Assembly (NCBI GenBank): GCA_029876055.1
Contig: CM056880.1
Location: 1,054,001-1,118,000, forward strand
Source of the DNA: Madurella fahalii
Taxonomy: Eukaryota; Ascomycota; Sordariomycetes; Sordariales
DNA length: 64,000 bases
Direction of reading: 5' to 3'
Below are positions 9,896 through 22,000 of the stretch, in pieces (position 1 is the first letter of the stretch; each line of letters begins with the position of its first letter). Position numbers and translations under genes: made by a program. The notes beneath the pieces are model-generated. The model worked only from the letters and a program-made list of their open reading frames with translations, was not told the DNA's origin and made no database searches.

Positions 9896-12746
9896 CGTGG
9901 CGGTTGATTTGTGGAGAAAGGCTTGTTTGTCAACAGGCTTGGGGGTATTGATGGTATGGAATGGGTAGGGGCAAGGAGAGTGGCTAGGTACTTATATGCT
10001 CTCTCCAGTCGCTTGCTTTCCACAGCCACAGATCAGCCTTGGGGCAAACGAGTGTGCTCCACTCCCGGCCCGACTTAGGATCTGTTGACTCTGCGAACTT
10101 TCCAAGTTAGACCATCACGGGGCCATAGCCTAAGTTGGAGATCGACGGATAGAATGCTGACCCGGGTGGGACTTTTCAAGGCTGAAGGAGTTCAGGAACT
10201 CCACATGGTAGGAGGATCATTGGCCCTGTCGATCGACGAAGATGGAAGGTGTCTGGGGTGCTAGGGCGGTGTGGTGGGTAGCGAAGCACTTCTGCGCGCT
10301 GCGGTTGGAGGCTTTGGCCAAAATAGAGGCGCTAACGATCTGATGCTGAGTGGCCTGAGAGCACCCTTCGACAATAAACTCAGGTAGGGACATCTCTTGG
10401 CGATCCAGATGGCCAAGTGTAATTATCCGCTAATGCTCGCATCTTAGTCTAACCACCCTTCACGAAGCTACATACGACACTGTCTTCTTCAGACTCGACT
10501 ATGGGTATACGAGATTTTTCGTTTCCTCTCTCTTCATAATATAATATCCGTTTCGGTTTCCTCCTTTCTCCCTCTTCTTCTTCCTCTGTGTCCGGATCCT
10601 TTTCTTCACTTACTTCCCCCTCCCCTTCATCCGCATCCTTATTTTCTTATTTTCCTACTCAGCTTCTATATGACGCAAAGTACTGTTTGATATTAGTACT
10701 GGTTAATGCATCGACCGACATAATGATTTCATTCGACTCAGCCCCTGTTGTTCCACTGGATTCTGTAGCATGACCGGGACCCGCGGGGCCCGACCGGCAG
10801 GCGTGATGGCTGTCGAGTGAGCAGTGGGGCTCACCCTCTACATTATGTCAGATACGGTATGGATCCCCATTTTACCACCCTTCGGTTCGGGGCGTGGGAG
10901 TGGAGTAGAGTAGGTATTCTAAATGGGTTGTGATCGTTAGTCTCGCTAGCACGAATTGGGACGGGAAATACTACCTCATGGTTCTATTCCTAACGCCCTC
11001 TTTGGTATCAAGCCTAAGGTATCTTACGCACTCCGCCGCCGAATGCTACAAATATCGGACAAGTTCAAAATCAAGCCTCTACCTGACCCAAACATTTGAC
11101 GTCAGATACATATGAATGGAACCTTTCCCACCTCGGGCAAAGGCATGTTACTTACATGACTCGTGATACTCGGGGTTGTGCTGGCAGCGTAGTACAGAGA
11201 GAGAGCGGGGCCAGGTGTGAATAAACTATAAGATGAAGTGGGATGTAGGGACCCGAGGGTCGGCGTTGGTACCACGTAGCATAGTAATACGATGTGATTA
11301 TTCCTTTGAGCATCGGCGCTCACACCTAACGATCTGAGATGCTACGTACTATTCACGGCGATGGGGTGAGGGCCGTTGTCTCTCATCTTCTGAGAGCGTC
11401 GAACAAATGTTCCATCTGCTTAGCGGAACAGAGGCATCCCAGTTTATGATTCGCCGACGAAGGATAAGCTACGGCAGCGGACGGGCCTAGACATAGCACG
11501 GTCGCTAGTGGTGTACGCCGAGTGACGATATTGGGGGTGTTTATTGGATGTTTATTCGGAGAGATTACTAGTACAGCAATTCCAAGCCGTAAGGTCCATC
11601 AGCGTGGCTCGCCCTCAGATCCACTTTTATGCCGCAGCTCCAACACGGAACCGCGCGATGCCCAGTACATAATGTAAGTAATAGCAAGTTGACTGGATCG
11701 TTCTGCGTATTAGTACTAATTACCATGGATATATTGCCAACAATAGGGTTTCTCGAACCCCTTGAGAGTCCCTAGGAAGCCTGGCCATTGCCGCGAAAGC
11801 TTGCAACAGAACCAAATGGCAAAACCGCCGGCGTCATGGTTCCATGATGTAATAAGTACCTTGAGATGTGTGGTAATTGGACGAGCGCTGCCTCATCGGT
11901 AAACAAATCTCGGAATGGAGTGCGAAGTTTGACAATGGTTGTCCGCACGATATACGGTATATTGTCTGAATATTGTCTTAAATCGCACTTAATTAATTCG
12001 CCCGTTGGTAAAGAAGCGGAGGCAGCTTCGAAATACCGCAGCCATTCGATATACTGTACCAAAATATCCAAGGCCTCAATAGACTATGTGATTCCGGGGT
12101 ACCTTAGTTAAGCATTAGTGTTTGATAGCAACGCTTGGGACGTGCGGGACTGGGGATATCGACTGGAAAGGGAGGAAAGACCCGAGCGTACTCGAACGGC
12201 TGCTAGACGCTGGTTGCGGCATGTTGCTTAATCTGGCCTGTTTCCGCCACAGTCAATCAATCGGTGCTGCTCCGGATTGGATCCTGTCTCGCCCGGACGG
12301 CCCGGGACGATCACGGCGTATGATTTTTTCTCCCGAACCTTCCGAAGACCTAACGGTGAATGTGCACTTGCATATGGCCCCCAGAGGGCCCAGACTGCCA
12401 ATCCTTGGCATCAGGGTCGCGGCCAATGGGAACACCGAGTCGGGCCTCGAGCAACCCCCCCCGGCTTCACGAAAGCTGTGGTCGCGCTGGGGCGGTTGGG
12501 CCTACGTGTCCCTGATTCGGGAGTGTTGTAGACTCATCACACTTATCTACAGGACTAACATAACCAACTCTGTGACAAACATCACGTGCTCCTGTCCACC
12601 TGCATCCCTGCTCGCGGTCAGCGATTCTTAAATACCTGATCATCGCCAACAGCTCTTAAACCTCGCGCTCTCACCCATCATTTGTTCCCTCCGCCTTACT
12701 CAGACGGAAACACGCAGCTCAACTCGACACTAGCGGCACCCTCGAT
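9896..12746. other. Long gene-poor interval (2.85 kb), no gene supported
   Basis: Contains pyrimidine-rich low-complexity DNA (about 10520-10660) and patches with mixed composition. A minus-strand frame at 11772-12071 (99 aa) and a plus-strand frame at 12122-12631 (169 aa) have no recognisable domain, signal peptide or splice context. I leave them unannotated. Positions 12640-12746 are probably the promoter and 5' UTR of the next gene. Confidence 0.4.
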
Positions 12747-13899
12747 ATGGCTTCCATGGCGTCTAGAGCTGGCCGCACGCTCATGGCCACGCCTTTTCTC
12801 GCCATTGCCGTAATCTGTTTTACCCAGATGGACCTTCCCAAGCTCGAGGTATACCAAAAGCAAGTTCTTGAAACAGGCAAAGGCGTCATCGAGTGGCCTG
12901 GCGGCTCCCTCGCCGTGTTTGACCGCTTTTACCGAGTCGATGCCCTCGATAAGATGTGGCGCGGCGCGTCCGTCGTCTTCTCACCGTCGTCCCAAGGATT
13001 CGATCCCGTCAGCTGGTGGCAGATGCTCTCCTTTCTGACCGACCTCGGGCCCGTCTACTGCGTGTGGTTCATGGAAGCGGCCCGCGGCGCCAACGCTTGG
13101 ACGTCGGCCTACTCGTGAGTTTTGAGCTGTCGATCCGTACATCGGCAGGTCGCGGGAACTAATCGCGGCAACAATTAGTGCGACCTTCTGGGTTTTCGCA
13201 GCCCAGTTCTTCGGCATCGGCACCATTGCGCCCATATATTACTTCCTCTTTCTCGTCTCGGGTCCCGCGACCGCGGACATTGCTGGTTCCGGTTTTGCTA
13301 AACTTGCTAAACTTGATAAACGGAGCTTTGATTGGCGACACATCGCCTTCCTCCTGCCCCTCGTCCTAGGCCTCCACAATTTCGAAGTCTTCGCCGCCTA
13401 CCTCTCTCCCGATCCCATCACACGCCATTATTGGGTCTGGGCCTGGCAAATGTCGCCGCTCTGGATCGGGATTGCCAGCTTCGCTGGCAGTTATGTGGTA
13501 GGACCCCGATATTATGTGACCATGCTCGCTAGGCCTAGCGTGCTTATCAAAGCCGTGTGCGCTGTTTCGGCTGTTGTGTGGGTATCGGTCTTGTTATTCT
13601 CGCCGTACTCCCCGTTCGAGATCTTCCTGCCAACCTGGGAAGCGCAGGATGATCTTGTCTTACACACAAGGAGAGCGCTGCAGATGGACCAGGTGTGCTT
13701 GTTTGGCTCCTCTTTCTTGTGGCTGGCTTATCAGCTTGTGGAAATTTATTGGCTGGGCTTCATGGAAGGCGACGGGTTCTGGCCGCTGGCACTTTTGCCA
13801 GTGGTTTTGGCATGCTTCGGGCCTGGCGTCACGTTTGCCTTGGGTTGGTGGTGGAGAGAACGAAAACTAGATCTTGCGACTGAACCGGGACGGGACTAG
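12747..13899 (+). CDS. Multi-pass membrane protein of unknown function, 362 aa, two exons
   Basis: Exons are 12747-13114 and 13179-13899. The intron has a GTGAGT donor, a CTAAT branch site and a TTAG acceptor. Splicing joins TC+T into a serine codon and continues in frame to a TAG (1089 nt). There are about seven to eight hydrophobic segments. Conserved-looking loops include a WFMEAARGAN segment just before the first splice site, IAPIYYFLFL after it, and a central HNFEVFAAYLSPDP. The arrangement recalls orphan integral membrane proteins sometimes found in fungal polyketide/terpene clusters, but no core biosynthetic enzyme is present nearby, so I assign no function. It ends with a short charged cytoplasmic tail. 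Confidence 0.75.
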
Positions 13900-14390
13900 C
13901 TACGCCTATCAGGGCATTGAAAATCTAGGGACTGGTATTAGGTCATTTGTTTATTGAGTCTTCAAAACTTCTTAGGATCCTACGAGTGGTTGGTGCTCGA
14001 TATGGTTAGGATGTCGCAGCTCATTTTAACTCGCTGGAGTTGCCCTTTTATTTTCTCCTTCAGAATGGCCAAAAGAAAGGGAAAAAAAAAAAAAAAAGAG
14101 CTCGGATAGTTTGTGTCCCCGGTGGTCGGTCACGCGATTCTGTGAGCCGCCCGCCTCGCCTGTCCGATATAAAGTGTCGGGCCCCGCACTTTTATCTTCA
14201 AAGGTGCCTGGAACTCAGCCATTTAAAAGATAAGCAGTGCGGTAAACCTAAGTAGGTACTATCTTCTTCGAGGTCTCTAAACAAGGCTTTTCCCCTTGGG
14301 TATTCCCACTTCGTTCTGAGGGTTAATATCACGAAGGGCGCTACTTCTCGGCCTACATTACAAATCGCAAGCATCCTCTGCGAATCTTTC
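13900..14390. other. Intergenic with A-run
   Basis: 3' flank of the membrane-protein gene and promoter of the next. A 16-base A-run lies at 14082-14097. No gene seen. Confidence 0.5.
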
Positions 14391-15476
14391 ATGAAGCCCC
14401 CCGATTCTAACCAACCCTGGCCTGGAAACCTCCCCTGTTGCCACGGACCCAGGGACGGCTGCGCAGCCCACAACCCCGACCGTCTCCCCATCTTCTGGAA
14501 CCCGTCTCTGCCATCAACTAGCAAGCCGGCTACTTCCAACATCCTCAAGTCTCTCTTCGACCGCAATGCTACAAAGCGGGAAGACCAACCCTCCTCAATC
14601 CAAGAACCCGCCATCATCTCCTCCCTACCGCAAAGCCCCCAAACCTACCTATCCCTTCCTCCAATTCATCCCTCCCTTCCTTACACCCTCTCATTTTATC
14701 ACATCCACGCGATCACCACCTCCCCATCCCTTCTTCCACTCCTAACCTGCCAAGGAACGACCGCCTCCACTCCCTTCCACCCCTCGCTCACCTGGTCCAT
14801 AACGCCCCTCCTCTCCCCAACCGGCAACAGAAGCAGCAGTAACAACAACAACGACGCCAATCACCTCCTCCTGAAATACACCCTCACCTTCCCCATCTCC
14901 ATCCCGCACAGGGGAGGCGGCCACCCCGTCAACGCCCTCGCCCACTCCACCAACTGGCTGCTCTCCCCCTTCTACCGCACCTTCGCGCCCTGTCCACACT
15001 GCGTGCGGCTCTTCTCCAGCATCCGGCTCAAAGTCTCCGCCCTGTCCACAACCACCACAGCGGCGGCGGGGTATGTCCGGTCAGTGAAGGTGAAGTACTC
15101 GCTCCGGAACGTGCTGGGGCAGGAGTTCAGGGACGCGTGGGAGAGCGAGAAGGGGCGGCAGCCTGGGAACCTGTCGTGCGGGATGTGCTGCACGGATTTC
15201 GGGATGGAGTTTGTCGAGGGGCGGGAGGAGGTGTTGGTGCGGTTGTGGGTTTGGAAGGATGTGGGGGGTGGGGAGGGGGCGGTCTGGGACGCTGCGAGGG
15301 GCGGTAGGGCGATGAAGAGGGACAGGGCGGATTTTGGAAGGGTGAGGAGGGCTTTCGAGCAGGATGCGGTCGGTATGCGGACGGGGGTCCAAGGCCAGCG
15401 CGGTAGGGGCGGTGGTGGTGGTGATTATGGGGTGCAGCTGGAGCAGCTGGCGCCACCGCCGTATACTGAATCGTGA
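14391..15476 (+). CDS. Orphan protein of 361 aa with CxxC/CxxCC motifs
   Basis: An intronless frame of 361 residues starting at the first ATG. The N-terminal half is Pro/Ser/Thr/Leu-rich and has an Asn/Ser low-complexity insert (about 147-155). The centre and C-terminal half are more ordered: P-C-P-H-C near 200, a V-K-V-K-Y strand region, then S-C-G-M-C-C. The tail is Gly/Arg-rich. The two cysteine pairs could bind a metal or pair with each other. There is no signal peptide and no membrane helix. GC is high, as in the other genuine genes of the window. I do not recognise the family. Confidence 0.55.
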   Translation: MKPPDSNQPWPGNLPCCHGPRDGCAAHNPDRLPIFWNPSLPSTSKPATSNILKSLFDRNATKREDQPSSIQEPAIISSLPQSPQTYLSLPPIHPSLPYTLSFYHIHAITTSPSLLPLLTCQGTTASTPFHPSLTWSITPLLSPTGNRSSSNNNNDANHLLLKYTLTFPISIPHRGGGHPVNALAHSTNWLLSPFYRTFAPCPHCVRLFSSIRLKVSALSTTTTAAAGYVRSVKVKYSLRNVLGQEFRDAWESEKGRQPGNLSCGMCCTDFGMEFVEGREEVLVRLWVWKDVGGGEGAVWDAARGGRAMKRDRADFGRVRRAFEQDAVGMRTGVQGQRGRGGGGGDYGVQLEQLAPPPYTES

Positions 15477-17054
15477 TCGGGGGTTAAGGTGGCTGTGGGT
15501 CTGACAGGTGCGGGCGTGATGGGTGTGGGTGTGATAAGCCGTCGAAAAACTTCAGTAAGGAAGCCGGGAGACTGATATTTGGGCAAGTCCCAATAAGGTA
15601 CATGAAGTCTGCGAAAACCTCGGGTGTCATTTCCTGTTCTGCTCATAGGAATCGACGTGGAGCTAAGACAAGAGACAATGGAGGCATCATCGTCACAAAG
15701 GAGGTTTGATATTCCTTCCATTCATCACGGCAAATTTCTCGGGGGCACGCAGCCGCACAGTGGTGGATGTTCTAGAGTCGCGGACGGGTTTAGCAAAGTT
15801 AACTGCATGCTTACCAATCACTTTACGGCATTTTCAGGCCCTATTATTGGGATTAGAGGCTTCCGGGGATTCTTAGATTCGCCCCCTATTTTGGGAATGC
15901 ACTGGAGGCAACCCTGGAAAGGAAGGGATGGTACTAGTAGTGTGTTCTGTGTAAAGCTACTGGTCATGGGGGGGCATGTGCGGGTGGGTGACAAGGAAAA
16001 ATATCAATTACATGATCGAGGCGGACTTGGTCTTCATTAGGGATCTGAATTTAACACATGGAGTGGCCCCTAAATATTTACTTCTACTTACCCTCGTCGA
16101 GCGCTTGGATGCGACGTTGAGGGGAAAGCGGATCGTCGCTCTTAGCCGCGATAGAAAACCTGAAATCGGCGGTATGTGCGTCAACAGTTTGCAAGAGAAC
16201 CTCGAAATGATTGGAGAGAACACTAGACATGTTCTTGGTCAAGAGGAAGTTGGCAATACGTGAGATGGTCCTCGACATGTTCTTTGGTGCCCAAGCAAGC
16301 TCACGGCCTCTTTCGGTTACCTAAGTAATCTGTCTCCATTACGACCTTGTTCAGCCGGTCGGCAGTCGGTTTCGATGTTCCCCTTATTCTTTCTGGCAAG
16401 CCGACCACCTGCCATTCCTGCGCAGCCGACGATCTGGATCGTCCCCTCCCACTGGGAGCAGATGACAGGTCTACCAGTCGGCATGAAGCGGCCTTCATTA
16501 AAAACAGGACGAAAATGGATATCGGCCGCTTATGTGCGTGCTTAGTACAAACCCGGTATACCGGCAACAAGCGGGGACGCTGGTTGGCAGCGGCACCCAA
16601 CGGTGGGAAAGGGGGGACGACGACTTTAGCCAGAAGTTCCCGAAAGCCGTCCCACGCTGGGTTCCATCCGCCGAGTCACGTTCTCATAGGATAGGCTCGA
16701 GCATCCGGCATGCCTTGCGACCATTGCCAAGGTTCTCAGTATTGACCAAGTTATGAACAAAATTCCCATGCTGGCGGTCCATGTGGCATCGTCCGCCCTC
16801 GCGCATCCGGCCACAGCGTTTCCCCAGATTCAATTTGGAGGCAATTCGGAGCAGTGCCGAAAATGGGGCCGAGTGGCGGCCGCATGGGGAGCCCCATCCC
16901 GTGCATCTGGGCGGGTGGATGAATGTGCCGCGTAGGTTAAACGAGGTCGCTGGTTGTGCACGCCCACTTTTGCCATGCCGAGCCCCGTTTTCGCTTCATT
17001 TGGTCTCCTCCTCCTGTTCGTCTTCGAGGGCCGGTGATGTGAGCGATCGTGATC
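15477..17054. other. Intergenic with one weak candidate exon
   Basis: No full gene is supported. On the minus strand, 16087-16278 encodes a protein-like stretch (starting MSRTISRIANF, ending QALDEG) followed by a GTAAGT donor at 16091-16086. A possible acceptor (TTCAG) about 50 nt on gives a stop after two codons. This could be a tiny gene or the remnant of a larger one. The rest shows only short frames. Confidence 0.3.
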
Positions 17055-18569
17055 ATGTCGTCGGCGAACGGAACGGTGACCATCGACCCCGAACGGGCAG
17101 CAGAAAGCAACTCGGCTCTCTTCTTGACAATTGTCTGCGTTGTCTGGAGCATTGCCTTCCTTACCGCCTTGATCCGCTTCTACACGCGTGCCGTCCTGGT
17201 GCGCTCGTTCGGCAAGGATGACATCTTCATGGTCTTCGCCGTAGTATGACCTCCGTTGTGCACTTTGCGCTTTTTTTTGACAAAACTGACGGATTGCCCT
17301 TCGCTCAGTTATGCGGAATAGGGGGGTTGATCTCCTGGATCATCGCATGCAAGCATGGATACGGTCGCCACACCGACACAATCCCCAGATCGCAGTTCGT
17401 GGTACTGCTTGCGGCGCAGTTCTTCCAGTCAGTGATAGAAGCGTCGTTTGCGTTCGGATTCCTGAAGATATCCATCGCGCTATCGCTGCTCCGGCTCAGC
17501 AGGGGAACATGGTACAAGTGGATCCTGTGGTGCCTCATCGGTAAGGATCGAGATCCCGGGCAGATGGGTCATCGCTGATCGTTGGTGTCGGCAGGATTCA
17601 CCTGCATCTATACTCTGTTCGCCTTCACTACTTTTCTAACCTTCTGCAAACCCATCGCTGGACAATGGAACCTAGCCCTCAAGCCAAAATGTTACAGCAG
17701 GATGCTGTACAGGGACTTTGGGTTATTCAACACAGGTTAGTTTATGGCCTTGCTGAGCGTATAGAATAAGGTTGCTAAGAGTTCCGTCCGTCAGCCTGCA
17801 ACATATTTACCGACATCACATTTGCGACGTTGCCCATACCACTAATATGGAGCCTTCAACTTCAACGAAGGATGCGGCTGTACCTCATTGCAATTCTTAG
17901 TGGCGGATACTTGTTAGTGATTCTCAATGAGCTCAGCTCAGCAATACGAGACTGACGAGTCCGAAGTGCCGTTGCGCTAGGGGTCGCCAAAGCAGTGTAC
18001 ATCATCGCGTTTGTGCATCAACGGGACGGTACCTTGTAAGCTGCCCAACTGTCATGAATGCGACAAAGCTGACCCTGGTCATAGTCATCCGTGGGCCCCG
18101 TTCTTTGGATCGTGAGTGGTTTCGATTGTGGTCACCCTTTGATTCTAACCTCTTTGTTAGACTGCAACTCGATATTGGAATCATCGCCGCTTGTGCCCCA
18201 ACCCTTCGACCGCTCCTCGGCCGGGCTCTGAGTCTATCAGGCACTGGTAACCAGTACCGAGGAGCGAACTACTACCGAGCCGGTAAGGCACTTGATCGCC
18301 TCCCGATAACCAACAATGTGGGGCGTGGATACCTGCGACGGAATACCGCCTCAGGAGAGTTCGTCGAGTTTGTCAAAGGAGAGAAGCAATGGGCTGTCAA
18401 CGGCGGGGATACGGGTTTCTTAACTACCGCAGTTCACGCCGAGAATGTCCGGAGAGGCGAGACAGCCGGCGAGAGGTCTGGCAGCGAAGGAGATATTGCT
18501 TTGCCCCTGGCTGACGACCCTGAATTCAAGGGCATCGTCAAGACAACGGAGTTCAAGGTGGAGAAGTGA
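17055..18569 (+). CDS. PTH11/rhodopsin-domain-type seven-helix membrane protein, 394 aa, seven exons
   Basis: Exons are 17055-17243, 17309-17540, 17595-17735, 17795-17912, 17967-18035, 18085-18111 and 18161-18569. All six introns (49-65 nt) have GT...AG ends, and the total (1185 nt) stays in phase. The product has the features of the fungal rhodopsin-domain/PTH11-like receptor family: an N-terminal helix followed by RFYTR and a D-D-I-F-M loop, the signature K-H-G-Y-G-R-H, a helix with F-F-Q-S-V-I-E-A-S, C-N-I-F-T-D-I in the fifth to sixth helix region, A-L-G-V-A-K-A-V-Y and finally I-I-A-A-C-A-P-T-L-R-P-L. The N-terminal extracellular CFEM domain of true PTH11 is absent. The C-terminal cytoplasmic tail (about 130 residues) is hydrophilic. 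The ligand is unknown. The 27-nt sixth exon is unusually small. Confidence 0.85.
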
Positions 18570-19290
18570 ATCAGCACGGCCGTACGAACGGGATCGATGC
18601 AAAACGGCAACAGAAATCAACGTCTTGCCGCAGTTAGCACGCGTGCTTCCGACATGTCAAGCAGGTTACCTTCTGAGAAACGTACCGCAGAGCGGATCTA
18701 GCAACAAAACATTAAATACAGAGGGCCAGCAGGCATGGTCACGGTCAGGTTTGGAAGGGTCACAACCCGAAGTCTCGAATTCAGTCATTACCTCTGACTT
18801 CGAACGCACGCAACACAGACTGGCCCAGAGCGGGATTAATCCCCCCAGAGAGAATGAACATGGCGGATCCGTCAATAGGTGGCCGGAGCCAAAGAGGAGA
18901 TGACCTGAGCCGCATGCGGGTAATTCTGCAATCGTCTACCCGTTCTATAGGCTTCATCTTCAACGGATGGGCTCCGATCGCAAACCAGCATTGGTCCGGA
19001 GAAGTCTAGCTCATGGAAACTATGGCCGGTAACGCAAAACAGTCATTACAGGCTTCAATTACAATGGAGAACGGTCGATCGCGGACCTGGCAGCGGGATG
19101 CTCTAGCGGGCGTTTGGTGCTCCTGCTGTTCTAGGTCATGGAGGTTGCGAGAGCTTGCTAAAGGAGTCGGTTCTGGGACTCACCAACTAATTGCAGTTTC
19201 TTGTCTAGAACTAAATCAAGGAACTTACCAGACACGATCAAATTGATCGACTTCAGTATCTACGACTAGTTGTTGCGCTACCCAATGGAA
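18570..19290. other. Intergenic, no gene seen
   Basis: 3' flank of the receptor gene. Short frames on both strands lack domain-like features. Confidence 0.45.
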
Positions 19291-19714
19291 TCAGATTCCT
19301 TCAAGAGATGTGTAGATGCTGCTTGTTGATCCTCGCAAACGGGCACGAAGCGTGTTAAAACGGCGCGGCAGGAGGTTACGACCAACTAAATATTTAGTAA
19401 GCCTATTACGTATTCTTGGCCCTGATCCTACGGCAGTTGAATGGGAACTCGTGTTCTTTCGAACCGAGATCTGCAAGCCGCACAATTACCTTACATAGTA
19501 GTAGTGCCACGCATCTCGGAATAGCCGTCTGTCTAAAGTTCAAAGGGTACGTAGCGAATGCCGCCGGCCTCACCTCGATAGTGTGCATTGATCTCCTAAA
19601 CGAGAGAGTCCGGCGATATAATTCACATTGGCTTGATGCCGTAGCGTTTTCAGGTGCTATGACAAGTCCTAGTACTGCAATAGCGAGGACCAGGCATATA
19701 TTAGCCGATTTCAT
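19291..19714 (-). CDS. Candidate small secreted protein (weak)
   Basis: From the ATG at 19714 the minus strand encodes a convincing signal peptide (MKSANICLVLAIAVLG..., cleavage near ATA) followed by about 50 residues with two cysteines. A GTAAGG donor occurs at about 19490. A TTTAG acceptor about 95 nt on would join in frame to a basic C-terminus ending at 19291, but the splice is speculative. No family is recognised. It may be a real effector-type gene or a chance frame. Confidence 0.27.
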
Positions 19715-21100
19715 TGGCTCCCTTTGCCGCTAGTACCTTAGGCCCATCGAGTAAGGTAGGTATTCACGAGACGTAATGGAGTTTGAGAACAACCTCAGAT
19801 ATGCGGCAAACGTTTTCGACAATAACCACAACGCTCTCAGGCCGACGTCCAGAACGACTAATTACCAGATCTTGCGGGACTAACACGAGTCCGTAAGCAT
19901 ATCTTCACCGATTTTAAATTCCCTACGATTTTGGTACCCGGTGTAGGGGTTGAAGAGTGGTTTTGGAAGGTGTTGGCCACATAGTTTGACATAGTTTGAG
20001 AAGGATGATAGCAACTCAAATGCGCAATTGGTACCTTGGGTATGTGGTGCCATAGATATGCACCACTGCACCAGTGGTAAATCGAATCGAGCTACTCTAC
20101 TAGGATTCCAGGTGAACAGGAGAGACCGTTTAGTGCACATGCAGAGTTAGTGAAAGAAACCATCTAGGGACATGTTGTTTTCTCGACAATATATTAATGG
20201 GACATGCAGAACTGAGACATCTGCGGAGCCCCTTAATATAAACATGCGAAGAGCGCGACTGTTCGAAATCAATTCGTAGTAACATTCTGCTCGGTGCCTG
20301 GGAAGTAAGTGTGTGTGAGCTATTCGGACGGAGAGGAGACGGACTCCATCATCGGCAGCGACCTATCCCGACGACCTCGCAGCAACTTGTCAGCATCTTG
20401 ACACAGTCAGACGCCACGGGTATTTCCTAGGGCGGCTGGGCTTCTGGAAGCCGGCAGTCGCCTCCACAAGACGCTGCCGAGCGCCAAGACGTTGCAGTCC
20501 TAGCAATCCTGGGGTAAAGATCCTGGGCCCGAACTCGACAAGTCTAGCTCTGCGGAGACCAGTTCCGAGATCACATGAGCAAATTTGCACTCTGGTCCAA
20601 GAAGGATGCCCCTCTCGATGGGAAGCGTGGTCAGTTCTCTCTCGCGTTTTCCCTCGGGGTGAAAGGTTACGCTGAAGCGACCATCCGGGCCATTCCAGCG
20701 ACTCTCCCTCGGCAGCGCCTGTCCGCTCACTCGGTTTTCCGGGTCCAGCTTCGAAAGACGAGCCTCTGAGACGGCGGTTTGACGCTGCGACGGGACCCCT
20801 GGCAGCGCTGCAACTAACTCCCTGACCGTCGCCCTCGTCAAAACCGTCATCGCCGGTCCGCCCTCAAACCCGCGCGTCTTGGTCCTTTTTGCAGCGCTTT
20901 TCCACTCTGCAACCTCTCGACTTGTATCTCTCGCCAAACGGTATTTTATTAACCGATCTCAAAGAGTGGAGCAAATCGGCCTTCTTGGGCCATTGGGCAT
21001 CTGGGCCCCAGCAAAACGGCGCCCCAGCAGCTCGGTTTTCGGATCACAGCCTAAATTCAGCCGCTCCACAATCACGACGACGCTGTGTTCTGCGCCATCA
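19715..21100. other. Intergenic, no gene seen
   Basis: TA-rich to about 20250, then GC-richer up to the next gene, probably its promoter and 5' UTR. The reading frame of the next gene is open upstream to about 20879 but without an ATG. Confidence 0.45.
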
Positions 21101-22000
21101 ATGGTTGGGCTGTACGAAGGGGACCCGTTCGCCGCCTACGACGGGTCCGAATTCAGCGCGTTCCTAGCCCAGCAGCAGCAGCGGCACCCCGACTCGGCCG
21201 ACCCGTTCGCCGGTTCGTCGCCCGAGGATTTCCAGGTCACATCGGCCACCGAGCCCCATTTCCCACCGGCAAGCTTCCTCCATCACCTGGACCACCCCGG
21301 CACCAAAACCTCAGCACCGCCCGCGTACCTCTCCCAACCGGGCCTCACCGACTTCCAGGCCGCGACCAACCCTCTCTCCGACTACAGCCGCAACCCCCCA
21401 GACCTCGCAGTCGCACCCACCACCAGCGCCGGCGCCACGTCGCACCCCTTCCGATGGAACGCGTCCCACCCGGACCTAGCAGCAGCAGCGGCAGCGGCGG
21501 AGGGGGAGGCGCTGCCGCTGGACGCGAGCACGGCGCGGTCGCTGGTGACGGCGCTGCAGACGTCGCTGCGGCAGACTGCGCTGGAGCGGGACGAGGCGCG
21601 GATGCAGCTGTCGACGGCGCGCAACGAGCTGTACGCGGCGCGGCAGGTGGGCAAGCGGCTGCGGACGGAGCGGGACGAGGCGCGGTCGCAGGTCGAGTTC
21701 CTGACGCGCGAGCGGCAGAAGGTGCGCGAGACGGAGCGGCGGCTGCGGCGCGAGCGCAACGAGGCTCGCCTCGCGCTGCTCCTCAAGGGCGGTGCCGCGG
21801 GTGGTAATAATAATGGTGGCGGTGGGAAGATGCGCGGCGCCGCGCCGCCTGGCTCGGGGCCGGATGGGCAGCTGCTTGCGCAGCAGCAGCAGCAACAACA
21901 ACAACAACAACAACAACAGATGATGGGGACGCTCGGGGTTGAGAGCCAGGGGGAGGATTCCATGGGGGAGAGTCCGCCCTTGGGAGTGGGGATGGGGTAG
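21101..22000 (+). CDS. Coiled-coil protein with polyQ tract, 299 aa
   Basis: The start is the ATG at 21101, the first in a frame that is open further upstream. Residues 1-140 are disordered (Gln, Pro and Ala runs, PFAAYDGSEF and SADPFAGSS motifs). Residues 141-228 form a long, highly charged coiled coil with a repeating E-R-D-E-A-R unit, seen at about 162, 190 and 219 (as RNEAR). A Gly/Asn linker follows, then 13 consecutive glutamines (261-273) and an acidic tail. There is no basic DNA-contact region of the bZIP type (N-x7-R/K), although the coil is Arg-rich, so a bZIP call is not supported. It is likely an intracellular scaffold or regulatory protein. Confidence 0.65.
   Translation: MVGLYEGDPFAAYDGSEFSAFLAQQQQRHPDSADPFAGSSPEDFQVTSATEPHFPPASFLHHLDHPGTKTSAPPAYLSQPGLTDFQAATNPLSDYSRNPPDLAVAPTTSAGATSHPFRWNASHPDLAAAAAAAEGEALPLDASTARSLVTALQTSLRQTALERDEARMQLSTARNELYAARQVGKRLRTERDEARSQVEFLTRERQKVRETERRLRRERNEARLALLLKGGAAGGNNNGGGGKMRGAAPPGSGPDGQLLAQQQQQQQQQQQQQMMGTLGVESQGEDSMGESPPLGVGMG
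21881..21919 (+). repeat. CAG/CAA microsatellite encoding 13 Gln
   Basis: Four CAG followed by CAA codons, then one CAG, in frame within the coiled-coil gene. It is prone to length variation. Confidence 0.9.

Noticed and set aside
9338..9968. Plus-strand frames across the repeat precursor
   Set aside because: Antisense to the repeats, with no signal peptide; repetition alone keeps these frames open.
11772..12631. Two mid-size frames (99 and 169 codons)
   Set aside because: No domain, signal peptide, splice context or composition typical of the neighbouring genes.
12747..18569. Secondary-metabolite gene cluster around the orphan membrane protein and receptor
   Set aside because: No polyketide synthase, NRPS, terpene synthase, P450 or cluster regulator is present.
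21101..22000. bZIP transcription factor
   Set aside because: The coiled coil is charged and Arg-rich but lacks the N-x7-R/K basic region followed by a leucine heptad.
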